Positions 1 to 6,967 of a stretch of 12,004 nucleotides of DNA are shown piece by piece. The position numbers and the translations under genes were made by a program. This DNA is from Ruminococcus sp. UBA4383 (GTDB taxonomy: Bacteria > Bacillota > Clostridia > Oscillospirales > Ruminococcaceae): assembly GCA_002389995.1 (NCBI GenBank), contig DGRR01000060.1, positions 1 to 12,004 on the forward strand. Direction: 5' to 3'. The notes beneath the pieces were generated by a model. It searched no databases, was not told the origin of the DNA, and saw only the letters and a program-made list of their open reading frames with translations. Each line of letters opens with the position of its first letter. The first letter of the stretch is position 1.

Positions 1-390
1 GCATGGGATAATTTAAAGAAAACCGCCTCGGAAAATCTCGACGCCGCAAGGTCTGACCTTATAAATATACTCTCAAATTATCAGGGCTATTCAGGCTATG
101 AAATAGTTCTCGTTTTCGATGCCTATAAGGTAAAGGGAAACCGCAGACATTCCGAAAAATATATAAATATAAATGTTGTCTATACTCAGGAAAATGAAAC
201 CGCTGACAGCTATATCGAAAAATTAAGCCACGACCTCTCAGAAAAACACCGTGTAAAAGTCGCAACCTCCGACAACGCTGAACAGATGATTATTTTCGGA
301 AGCGGTGCTATGAGAATCTCCGCAAATGAACTTAAAATGAATATCGAAAATGCCAATAAGGAAATAAAAGCAAATCAAAAAAATTTTTAA
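1..390 (+). CDS. yacP: YacP/Rae1-type NYN-domain endoribonuclease, 3' part (5' end outside window)
   Basis: The gene is open in frame 1 from the window edge to a TAA at 388-390, giving 129 residues. YacP/Rae1 proteins are about 170 residues, so roughly 40 N-terminal residues lie outside. The fragment opens with AWDNLKK and ENLDAARSDLINILSNYQGY, the usual stretch after the first NYN-domain strand. Further on are VFDAY (fragment residues 38-42), ETADSYIEK (66-74), VATSD (87-91) and GSGAMRIS (100-107), all typical of the family. B. subtilis Rae1 is a ribosome-associated mRNA endonuclease; that role is taken from the family. The gene is followed by a sigma-A promoter at 420-448, with no clear terminator between, so it belongs to an upstream transcript and is probably unrelated to the phosphonate genes. 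Confidence 0.88.
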   Translation, partial: AWDNLKKTASENLDAARSDLINILSNYQGYSGYEIVLVFDAYKVKGNRRHSEKYININVVYTQENETADSYIEKLSHDLSEKHRVKVATSDNAEQMIIFGSGAMRISANELKMNIENANKEIKANQKNF

Positions 391-419
391 CTCATTATGC
401 CGTATATAAATAAACCGCC

Positions 420-448
420 TTGACATTTTTTGTATAACAGTATATAAT
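420..448 (+). promoter_or_regulatory. Consensus sigma-A promoter of the phosphonate operon
   Basis: TTGACA at 420-425 and TATAAT at 443-448 are separated by exactly 17 bp, with no mismatch in either hexamer. It lies in the 116-bp gap between the yacP stop and pepM, 58 bp upstream of the pepM start. A perfect promoter predicts strong transcription unless a repressor acts; no obvious operator palindrome is visible in the leader. Confidence 0.88.
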
Positions 449-506
449 AAATGAGTAAGTTCAATTATTTCGGAAAAATTTTTATTCACAAAAAGGAGAA
501 TACAGC

Positions 507-1802
507 ATGAAAACAGTTTATACTTGTTTCTGCACTGACGTAATTCATGAGGGACACCTCAATATAATACGCAGAGCAAAAGAATACGGCGATGTTATCG
601 TAGGAATACTCAGTGATGAGGCTATGGTAAAATATAACCGTTTCCCTACCGTTTCATTTGAGGAAAGAATGAAGCTCGTAGAGGATATAGAAGAAGTTTC
701 AAAGGTTGTCGTTCAGGATACCGTCCTTTATGATGACATAATAGATGCACTTCACCCCGATTATGTAATCCACGGCGATAACTGGAATAATGGTCCTATG
801 AAGGCTATAAGGGACAGGGTTGAGAAAAAACTCTCGGAATACGGCGGTCAGATTATTGATGCTCCCTATACCTATAACGAAAATGTTCACCGCATAGATA
901 TGAGAATAAAAGAAAAACTCGCTATGCCGGAATTCCGCAGAAAAAGACTCAGACAGGCTATAAAGCTCCGTGGAATTGTAAAGGCTCTCGAAGTCCACAG
1001 CGGTCTTACAGGTCTTATCGCAGAAAAAACCTTTGTCGAAAACAACGGCGAATTTGACCAGTTCGATGCCATGTGGATAAGTTCATTATGCGACTCAACC
1101 GCAAAGGGCAAGCCTGATATTGAACTTGTCGATATGACTTCACGTTTCCGCACTATTGAAGATGTCATGGAAGTCACTACAAAACCCATAATCTTTGACG
1201 GTGATACGGGCGGACTTGCGGAGCATTTTGTATATACAGTCAGAAGTCTCGAAAGAATGGGCGTTTCAGCCGTTATAATAGAAGATAAAATGGGTCTGAA
1301 AAAAAATTCCCTTTTCGGTACTGATGTCAAACAGACTCAGGACAGCATTGAGCATTTCTGCGAAAAAATAAAAGCGGGCAAAAAAGTTCAGCTCACCAAA
1401 AGTTTCATGATTATCGCAAGAATCGAAAGCCTTATCCTTGAACAGGGCATGGAAGATGCCTTAAAGAGAGCATTTGCCTATGTTGATGCAGGTGCGGACG
1501 GCATAATGATTCACAGCAGAAAAAAATCTCCTGATGAAATATTGGAGTTCTGCGACAAATTCCGTGAAAAAAATACCGATACTCCGATTGTTGTCGTACC
1601 GACTACTTTCAACACAATCACAGAAAATGAACTCAGGGAACATGGTGTAAATGTGGTTATATATGCAAATCAGCTTACAAGAAGTGCATTCCCCGCTATG
1701 GAAAATACTGCAAAGCAGATTCTCATTCATCACCGTGCAAAGGAAGTCGATGACAGCCTTATGCCCATAAAAGAAATTATCTCTCTTATTGATGAACTTT
1801 AA
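507..1802 (+). CDS. pepM: Phosphoenolpyruvate mutase with N-terminal nucleotidylyltransferase domain
   Basis: This enzyme converts PEP to phosphonopyruvate, the C-P bond-forming step that opens nearly all phosphonate biosynthesis. The protein has 431 residues. Residues 1-125 form a TagD-like cytidylyltransferase fold with HEGH at 14-17 and HGDNW at 89-93. Residues 150-430 form the isocitrate-lyase-fold mutase, with FDGDTGG at 230-236 and EDKMGLKKNS at 259-268. That last stretch fits EDKxxxxxNS, the pattern separating true PEP mutases from related lyases. The N-terminal domain lacks a recognisable ISSTxxxxR motif after YT at 121-122, so its nucleotidyl transfer activity is uncertain. AAGGAG at 493-498 lies 8 bp before the ATG. 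It is the first gene of the operon, with the metallophosphoesterase gene 11 bp downstream. The mutase call is firm; the substrate of the N-terminal domain is not known. Confidence 0.95.
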   Translation: MKTVYTCFCTDVIHEGHLNIIRRAKEYGDVIVGILSDEAMVKYNRFPTVSFEERMKLVEDIEEVSKVVVQDTVLYDDIIDALHPDYVIHGDNWNNGPMKAIRDRVEKKLSEYGGQIIDAPYTYNENVHRIDMRIKEKLAMPEFRRKRLRQAIKLRGIVKALEVHSGLTGLIAEKTFVENNGEFDQFDAMWISSLCDSTAKGKPDIELVDMTSRFRTIEDVMEVTTKPIIFDGDTGGLAEHFVYTVRSLERMGVSAVIIEDKMGLKKNSLFGTDVKQTQDSIEHFCEKIKAGKKVQLTKSFMIIARIESLILEQGMEDALKRAFAYVDAGADGIMIHSRKKSPDEILEFCDKFREKNTDTPIVVVPTTFNTITENELREHGVNVVIYANQLTRSAFPAMENTAKQILIHHRAKEVDDSLMPIKEIISLIDEL

Positions 1803-1813
1803 AGGGTGACAGT

Positions 1814-2539
1814 ATGCAGTTGCTTATTTTATCGGATATTCACGGAAATGTTTCAGCCCTTGAAAGCGTCCTGAATGATGTCAAGAAAAATTATTCCCCT
1901 GATGCACTTGCATTGCTGGGCGATTTCATAGACTACGGTATGCGCTCCGATGATGTAATAAAAATCATAAAAAGTCTGGATATACCGATAGTCTGCAATA
2001 TATGGGGAAACCATGAAAGAGCGGTTGTCGAAAGGGATTATTCGCATTTTTCATCTCCGAGAGGTGCTGTATCCGCTGAAAATACAAGAAAAAACCTTTC
2101 AGCGGATTCTCTTGAATACCTTGAAAATCTTTCGGGGAAATGCGGTTATGCAGAGTTTGAATTTGCTGATATGAAATTCCTTGCAGTTCACGGAAGTCTT
2201 AAAGACCCATACTGGAAAGCTGTTTTCCCTGACGGAAATTATGAAGGATATGAAAAATATGACTATGTTCTCTCAGGTCACAGCCACTATGCACACGCAT
2301 TTCCGATTTTTTATCCTGCCGAAAACCCCGATTACAGAAATAAAAAGCGCACGTTTTTTATAAATCCGGGTTCGGTCGGTCAGCCCAGAAATCATGACCC
2401 AAGAGCGCAGTATGCAGTTCTCGATACTGAACGGGGAGTTTTTCTTCTCGCAAGTGAATATGATATAAAATATGAACAGAGTCTCTTTACTGATGATGTT
2501 GACCCGTTTTACAGCAAAAGACTCGAAAAAGGAGTGTAA
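1814..2539 (+). CDS. Calcineurin-like metallophosphoesterase (YfcE/MJ0936-type)
   Basis: This is a 241-residue dimetal phosphoesterase with all expected metal-ligand motifs in order: DIHGN at 8-12, GDFIDYG at 36-42, GNHE at 65-68, HG at 126-127, GHSH at 155-158, followed by NPGSVGQPR at 184-192. Small proteins with this arrangement hydrolyse phosphodiesters or phosphomonoesters in the cytoplasm, but the substrate cannot be read from sequence. There is no signal peptide. It sits between pepM and an SDR gene, 11 bp after pepM and 2 bp before the next start, so it is surely co-transcribed. It could cleave a nucleotide-activated phosphonate or a phosphoryl intermediate, or it could be a housekeeping passenger. 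The Shine-Dalgarno is modest (AAAGGGTG at 1801-1808). Confidence 0.9.
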   Translation: MQLLILSDIHGNVSALESVLNDVKKNYSPDALALLGDFIDYGMRSDDVIKIIKSLDIPIVCNIWGNHERAVVERDYSHFSSPRGAVSAENTRKNLSADSLEYLENLSGKCGYAEFEFADMKFLAVHGSLKDPYWKAVFPDGNYEGYEKYDYVLSGHSHYAHAFPIFYPAENPDYRNKKRTFFINPGSVGQPRNHDPRAQYAVLDTERGVFLLASEYDIKYEQSLFTDDVDPFYSKRLEKGV

Positions 2540-2541
2540 AT

Positions 2542-3540
2542 ATGAATTTATACGTTATAAGCGGTGTTGCAGGAATGACAGGCAACGAACTCGCAAGACA
2601 GATTCTCAACGGCAATAAGGGCGCAATTATCGGCTTTGATAATTTCTTCTGCTCATCAATGGATACTATTGCGGATATTGCCGAAAATGAAAATTTTGAT
2701 TTTTTCCAGTATGATATAAATTCTGCCGCACAAATGGCTGAAATTCAGTACCTCGTAAACAGAAAAAAATCAGATTTCGACAAGGTTTATTATATAAACT
2801 GCGCTGCCGTTGTCCATACGGAATACTTCTATCATGTGAATACTACCTACGATACAAATGTAAACGGCATGAGAGTATTTTTACAGCAGGCAATTGCTGT
2901 CGGTGCTGATGCATATATAAACTGCTCAACTTCCGAAGTTTATTCAATGCAGTCATTCGCTGAGGGTGGTGTGAAAGAAAGCGATTTCCTCTTAATGGCG
3001 AACGCTGAACACAGTCAGAGGACAAGCTATGCAACAGGTAAACTCTTAACCGAATTTTTCATGAAAGATGCTGTTGACAATGGTCTTATAAAGGGCTGTT
3101 CGATAAGATTCGCAAACGTTTACAGTAAGAATGAAAGATTTGCAAAACATATCCTTCCGCATATCGTCACAAGCCTCACAGAAACAGGAAAGGTAGTTCT
3201 TCTTGAAAATTCAAAGAAAAACAAAAGAACTTTCCTTCATAACAATGACAGTTGTGCATCTGTCCTCAGACTCCTCGAAACTCCGCAGGCTCTTGACGGC
3301 ACTGTCTACAATGTCGCTACTGATGAGGAAATCTCTATCATTGACCTTGTATATCTCATAGGCGAAAAACTCGGTATCGGAAAGCCTGAGATAATCTTTG
3401 AGGGCTACCGTGAATCAGACCCCGAAAGACGTGTTCTCAATACCGAGAAAATCCGCTCCCGTACAGGCTGGAAACCTGAAATATCTCTCTCAGAGGGTAT
3501 TGATATGATAATACAGTACAGAAAAGAGAATAACAAATGA
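2542..3540 (+). CDS. Extended SDR, NAD-dependent epimerase/dehydratase family
   Basis: A 332-residue extended short-chain dehydrogenase. The N-terminal nucleotide-binding loop reads GVAGMTG (8-14), which keeps the GxxGxxG spacing but differs from the common GGAGFIG. The catalytic Tyr-Lys pair is Y163-ATG-K167, with candidate catalytic Ser/Thr in CSTSE (128-132). The C-terminus has the DPERR and TGWKP pattern typical of nucleotide-sugar epimerases and dehydratases. It probably acts on a nucleotide-linked substrate, a sugar or perhaps a nucleotide-activated phosphonate. Because phosphonoacetaldehyde is an aldehyde, a reductase role is also possible. AAGGAG at 2528-2533 provides the ribosome binding site, and the stop overlaps the next start (ATGA), implying translational coupling. 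Confidence 0.88.
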   Translation: MNLYVISGVAGMTGNELARQILNGNKGAIIGFDNFFCSSMDTIADIAENENFDFFQYDINSAAQMAEIQYLVNRKKSDFDKVYYINCAAVVHTEYFYHVNTTYDTNVNGMRVFLQQAIAVGADAYINCSTSEVYSMQSFAEGGVKESDFLLMANAEHSQRTSYATGKLLTEFFMKDAVDNGLIKGCSIRFANVYSKNERFAKHILPHIVTSLTETGKVVLLENSKKNKRTFLHNNDSCASVLRLLETPQALDGTVYNVATDEEISIIDLVYLIGEKLGIGKPEIIFEGYRESDPERRVLNTEKIRSRTGWKPEISLSEGIDMIIQYRKENNK

Positions 3541-4280
3541 AAGCTTTTATAACTACCGTTGCAGGCATGGCGACAAGATTTTCCGCATCTCTGCCTGCTC
3601 CCGTCCCGAAATGCGTATATACCGCAGACAAACCCGAAAATACCCTGCTTTACAGACTTGTGACATTCGCAGAGGATTTCGACAGGATTGTAATTGTTAC
3701 AGGATTCATGAAAGATACAGTTACAGAATATGCGGAAAAATATTTTTCGGAAGAAATATTAAACAAAATAATTTTTGTCAATAATAAAGAGTATGCCGAA
3801 TACGGTTCAGGCTGGAGTCTTTACCTCGGACTTAAAGCACTTTCCGAACTCAATGAAAAATACAGCGAGATTCTCTTTGCGGAGGGCGATTTGTATTTCA
3901 GCCGTCAGGACTTTGAAAAAATATGCATAAGCAAAAATGATGTCATAACAGTCAATAATGAACCCATTGAAGCCAAAAAAGCTGTCGCCCTCTATTTTGA
4001 CAGGGATAACAGACCGCATTATATCTATGATACATCTCACGGAATACTCGAAATAAATGAACCCTTTACCGCAGTATACAACTCGGCTCAGATATGGAAA
4101 TTCTGCGATACTGAAAAACTTTTCCGCATAATGAACGATATGGGCGAAAATGCTCATCAGGGTACAAACCTTGTTCTTATGAATAATTATTACTGTGACA
4201 ATATTGAAATTATCCGCATGAATACATGGGTAAACTGCAATACTACGGAGGATTTCGCAAAACTTGACTTTAATAAATAA
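3537..4280 (+). CDS. LicC/PntC-like nucleotidyltransferase (CTP:phosphocholine or phosphonate cytidylyltransferase type)
   Basis: A 247-residue stand-alone sugar-nucleotidyltransferase fold. The nucleotide-binding loop is AGMATR (9-14), followed by PK at 24-25; GSGWSLYLG at 90-98 and the metal-binding EGDLYF at 116-121 match the LicC-type layout. LicC activates phosphocholine with CTP, and PntC proteins activate 2-aminoethylphosphonate with CTP. In a pepM-ppd operon the reasonable substrate is the phosphonate product, giving a CMP-phosphonate. PntC as usually described carries a C-terminal AEP aminotransferase domain; this protein does not. The start overlaps the preceding stop by four bases and has only a weak AAAAGAG upstream, so translation is probably coupled. 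The fold is confident; CTP preference and substrate are inferred. Confidence 0.87.
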   Translation: MKAFITTVAGMATRFSASLPAPVPKCVYTADKPENTLLYRLVTFAEDFDRIVIVTGFMKDTVTEYAEKYFSEEILNKIIFVNNKEYAEYGSGWSLYLGLKALSELNEKYSEILFAEGDLYFSRQDFEKICISKNDVITVNNEPIEAKKAVALYFDRDNRPHYIYDTSHGILEINEPFTAVYNSAQIWKFCDTEKLFRIMNDMGENAHQGTNLVLMNNYYCDNIEIIRMNTWVNCNTTEDFAKLDFNK

Positions 4281-4297
4281 TATAACAGGAGGCTATT

Positions 4298-5458
4298 ATG
4301 CTTGAAGAAAAATTACAGCTTTTGAAAAGCCACGAAAAAACCAGAATAATGATAATCGGTCTCGGAAGTGTGGGAAATTACCTTCTCAATTATCTCCTTT
4401 CAACAAGTGACGAAAATATCGAAATTATCACTGTCGGAAGAAATGCCGAAAAAATGCAGTGCGATGTCAATATCGCAAGAGTTGCATCTCTTATCCGTCA
4501 TCAGAACAGGACAAATGTTATCGTTGAGGGCGGTGTTGACCTCGAAAATATCGAAAGCATAACGGAATGTCTTGAAAAATATCAGCCCGATATCATCGTC
4601 AATACAAGCCGTGTATATGCAGGGCTTAAATACGGCTCTATATCATGGAAAAACATAAGGGCTTACGGTATCTGGATTCCGCTTTCAATCAAATACATCA
4701 GAAACATCATGCTCGCCTACAAAAAGGCTTACTGCGATGCAATAGTTATAAATACTTCCTACTCTGACGGAACTATCCCGTGGCTTAAATGTTCAGGCGT
4801 TCCGTACCCCGATTTCGGAAGCGGAAACCTCAACCACCTGCTCCCAAGAATTAAATTTGCCGTTGCTGCCGAAAACGGCATAGAGGATTTCTGGAATATA
4901 GATGTGGGTATGGCAACTGCCCATTTCCATGATGTAGTTATCAGCAAGGAAGGTCAGAATGAAGGTGTTCCCCAGCTTGTCAGAATCTTTTACAGGGGCA
5001 GGGAAATCAAAATAAATCAGGACGATATCTTCAAAAAATCCGTAATCTCAATGCCTGTTGATGCCAAAAGAAATATGATGAATGCATCAAGTAATTTTGA
5101 TATAATTCAGTGTATTCTCAACGGTGTGAGAAAAGAAAAAGAGGAAATTTTCCATTCCCCCGGCGCATTCGGTGAAATAGGCGGATATCCCATACTCCTC
5201 GACGGAAAAAACCTCACCGCAAAAATAGATACATCTATTTTCAGCATGGAGGAAATGCATGAGAAAAACAGACAGTCCCTCTACCTTGACGGTATCGAGA
5301 GAATTGAAAACAGTTGTATGACCTATACAGATGAACTTATCCGAAAAACAAGAAAAGCATTCGGTGTTACACTCCCCAAAACAGTGCATTTCGACGAAAT
5401 AGACCAGACCGCTGAGTATATCATCAAAAATATTATCGAGCCTCAGCTCGGCAGATAA
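4298..5458 (+). CDS. Unassigned NAD(P)-binding Rossmann oxidoreductase
   Basis: I do not recognise the family of this 386-residue protein. The N-terminus is a Rossmann fold: RIMIIGLGSVGNYLL (16-30) contains GxGxxG, with TVGRN near residues 45-49 where the second strand ends. The loop with DIIVNTSR resembles the strand before the active site in many dehydrogenases. Residues from about 130 onward contain many His and Asp (for example ATAHFHDVV) but no family motif I can name. It is not an iron alcohol dehydrogenase and not a PLP aminotransferase. Position between the nucleotidyltransferase and ppd, with AGGAGG at 4287-4292, places it in the phosphonate pathway. A reductase acting on phosphonoacetaldehyde or on its activated form is the leading guess. 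Dehydrogenation of a sugar or polyol acceptor is an alternative. Confidence 0.8.
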   Translation: MLEEKLQLLKSHEKTRIMIIGLGSVGNYLLNYLLSTSDENIEIITVGRNAEKMQCDVNIARVASLIRHQNRTNVIVEGGVDLENIESITECLEKYQPDIIVNTSRVYAGLKYGSISWKNIRAYGIWIPLSIKYIRNIMLAYKKAYCDAIVINTSYSDGTIPWLKCSGVPYPDFGSGNLNHLLPRIKFAVAAENGIEDFWNIDVGMATAHFHDVVISKEGQNEGVPQLVRIFYRGREIKINQDDIFKKSVISMPVDAKRNMMNASSNFDIIQCILNGVRKEKEEIFHSPGAFGEIGGYPILLDGKNLTAKIDTSIFSMEEMHEKNRQSLYLDGIERIENSCMTYTDELIRKTRKAFGVTLPKTVHFDEIDQTAEYIIKNIIEPQLGR

Positions 5459-5469
5459 GGAGTTAAACA

Positions 5470-6594
5470 ATGAAAGCTGAAAAATTAGCTGAAATTATCG
5501 GCTCGGAATTTTTTACAGGCGTACCCGATTCACAGTTGAAGGCACTTTGCAATTATCTGATGAATACCTACGGCATTGACCCGAAACATCATGTAATCGC
5601 TGCAAATGAAGGGAACTGCACCGCCCTCGCCGCAGGCTATCACCTCGCAACAGGTAAAATTCCCGTTGTCTATATGCAGAACTCAGGTCAGGGAAATATT
5701 ATAAATCCCCTCGCATCACTTTTAAGCGACAAGGTTTATGCTATACCCACTGTATTCATCATAGGCTGGCGAGGTGAACCGAATGTCCATGATGAACCCC
5801 AGCATATATATCAGGGCGAAGTCACTGTAAAGCTTATGGAGGATATGGACGTTGCAACTTTCATAATCAGCAAGGATACAACCGATGACGAAGTTAAAAG
5901 CGTTATGGATAATTTCAGAAATATCCTCGCAAAAGGAAAATGTGTATCTTTCATAGTCCGCAAAGGTGCGCTCACTTATGACGAAAAAGTAGTTTACAAA
6001 AATAATAATACTATGATTCGTGAAGATATAATCCGCCATATTACAGCCGTTTCAGGCGATGACCCGATAGTCTCCACAACAGGTAAGGCAAGCCGTGAAC
6101 TCTTTGAAATAAGAGAGGCAAATGCACAGTCACATAAATTTGACTTCCTTACAGTCGGCTCAATGGGTCACAGCTCATCAATAGCTCTCGGTATCGCCAT
6201 AAATAAACCAAATACCAAAATATGGTGCATTGACGGTGACGGTGCGGCTCTCATGCATATGGGTGCTATGGCAGTGATAGGTGCAAATAAACCTCAGAAT
6301 CTCGTCCATATCATCATAAACAACAGCGCACATGAAACAGTCGGCGGTATGCCTACCGTAGCAGGAAATATTGATATAACAGGTATAGCCCTTGCCTGCG
6401 GTTATCCATATGCCGTCACAGCTGACAGCTTTGAAAAACTTGACAGCGAACTGAAAGCCGCTAAAGAAAGAAATTCCCTCAGCCTTATTGAAGTTAAATG
6501 CTCCATAGGCGCAAGAGATGACCTCGGCAGACCTACCACAACAGCCCTCGAAAATAAGGAGAATTTCATGAAATATCTGAAAAATCTCGGATAA
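5470..6594 (+). CDS. ppd: Phosphonopyruvate decarboxylase (thiamine diphosphate-dependent)
   Basis: This cytoplasmic enzyme decarboxylates phosphonopyruvate to phosphonoacetaldehyde and so pulls the unfavourable PEP mutase equilibrium forward. The protein has 374 residues, the usual Ppd size. The N-terminal pyrimidine-binding half has FFTGVPDSQL (14-23) and NEGNCTALAAGY (46-57), whose Glu47 is the likely cofactor-activating glutamate. The C-terminal diphosphate-binding half has GDGAA at 256-260 and INN at 283-285, fitting the GDG-x(25-30)-NN thiamine diphosphate motif, followed by ETVGGMPT. AAGGAG at 5457-5462 overlaps the end of the upstream gene. It closes the packed operon; no terminator follows, so transcripts may continue into the next genes. 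Confidence 0.95.
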   Translation: MKAEKLAEIIGSEFFTGVPDSQLKALCNYLMNTYGIDPKHHVIAANEGNCTALAAGYHLATGKIPVVYMQNSGQGNIINPLASLLSDKVYAIPTVFIIGWRGEPNVHDEPQHIYQGEVTVKLMEDMDVATFIISKDTTDDEVKSVMDNFRNILAKGKCVSFIVRKGALTYDEKVVYKNNNTMIREDIIRHITAVSGDDPIVSTTGKASRELFEIREANAQSHKFDFLTVGSMGHSSSIALGIAINKPNTKIWCIDGDGAALMHMGAMAVIGANKPQNLVHIIINNSAHETVGGMPTVAGNIDITGIALACGYPYAVTADSFEKLDSELKAAKERNSLSLIEVKCSIGARDDLGRPTTTALENKENFMKYLKNLG

Positions 6595-6607
6595 TTAAAT
6601 TTCATGC

Positions 6608-6636
6608 TTGACAGAGATATTTAATTGTGATACAAT
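6608..6636 (+). promoter_or_regulatory. Sigma-A promoter with extended -10 for the membrane-protein/transferase genes
   Basis: TTGACA at 6608-6613 and TACAAT at 6631-6636 are spaced by 17 bp, and TG at 6628-6629 creates an extended -10. It starts 13 bp after the ppd stop, so the YidC-transferase genes can be transcribed independently of the phosphonate genes. An 8-bp inverted repeat (AATTAAAT 6593-6600, ATTTAATT 6619-6626) brackets the -35; it may be chance in AT-rich DNA. Confidence 0.8.
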
Positions 6637-6645
6637 CTATAATGA

Positions 6646-6678
6646 AATATTTCCCTCGCATAAGCGGGGGAAAATATT
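6646..6678 (+). promoter_or_regulatory. 5'-UTR stem-loop just after the predicted transcription start
   Basis: Arms AATATTTCCCTCGC (6646-6659) and GCGGGGGAAAATATT (6664-6678) pair around an ATAA loop with one G-T pair and one bulge. The predicted start from the -10 is about 6643, so the hairpin would sit almost at the 5' end of the message. No U-run follows, so it is unlikely to be an intrinsic terminator. It may protect the mRNA 5' end or partly terminate read-through from ppd. Confidence 0.65.
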
Positions 6679-6704
6679 GTAATATAAAATCGGAGGAATA
6701 GAAA

Positions 6705-6956
6705 ATGTCAATCGAAATCTTAAACGGAAGCCTTGCCGCTATGTACATCGACCCCGCCACAACAAGCTATATCATTCAGATAGTTATTGGTGTGGTTATT
6801 GCCCTCGGTACTGTTATGGGTATCTTCTGGAGCAAAATCAAAAGACTCTTCAAGAAAAATAAGAACGAAGAAACCGCTCCCGCAGCCATGAAGTCAAATA
6901 ATGACGGAAAAGCTGAAATAACTGCTGATGACCTCCTCGATGATGACGACGAATAA
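6705..6956 (+). CDS. Small single-pass membrane protein with YIDPxTxSYxIQ motif
   Basis: The 83-residue protein has a short N-terminus containing MYIDPATTSYIIQ (13-25), one hydrophobic segment (about 21-43), a basic stretch KIKRLFKKNKN on the cytoplasmic side, and an acidic tail ending in DDLLDDDDE. Small membrane proteins with a YIDPGTGSY-like motif often accompany surface polysaccharide genes; this is from general recollection of such clusters and the function is unknown. GGAGG at 6692-6696 lies 8 bp before the ATG. The stop overlaps the ribosome binding site of the YidC-transferase gene, so the two are co-translated and may form a complex. The start and reading frame are secure; a role is not. 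Confidence 0.82.
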   Translation: MSIEILNGSLAAMYIDPATTSYIIQIVIGVVIALGTVMGIFWSKIKRLFKKNKNEETAPAAMKSNNDGKAEITADDLLDDDDE

Positions 6957-6967
6957 GAGGATTTGAA

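Noticed and set aside
887..1330. 147-residue minus-strand open frame inside pepM
   Set aside because: It is an antisense shadow of conserved mutase codons, with no family resemblance.
6593..6626. AATTAAAT / ATTTAATT inverted repeat around the -35 of the internal promoter as an operator
   Set aside because: It is an 8-bp AT-only repeat with an 18-bp gap in AT-rich DNA, easily expected by chance; mentioned only as a note on the promoter.
6646..6678. The hairpin as an intrinsic terminator for ppd
   Set aside because: No run of Ts follows the stem, and it lies just downstream of a good promoter.
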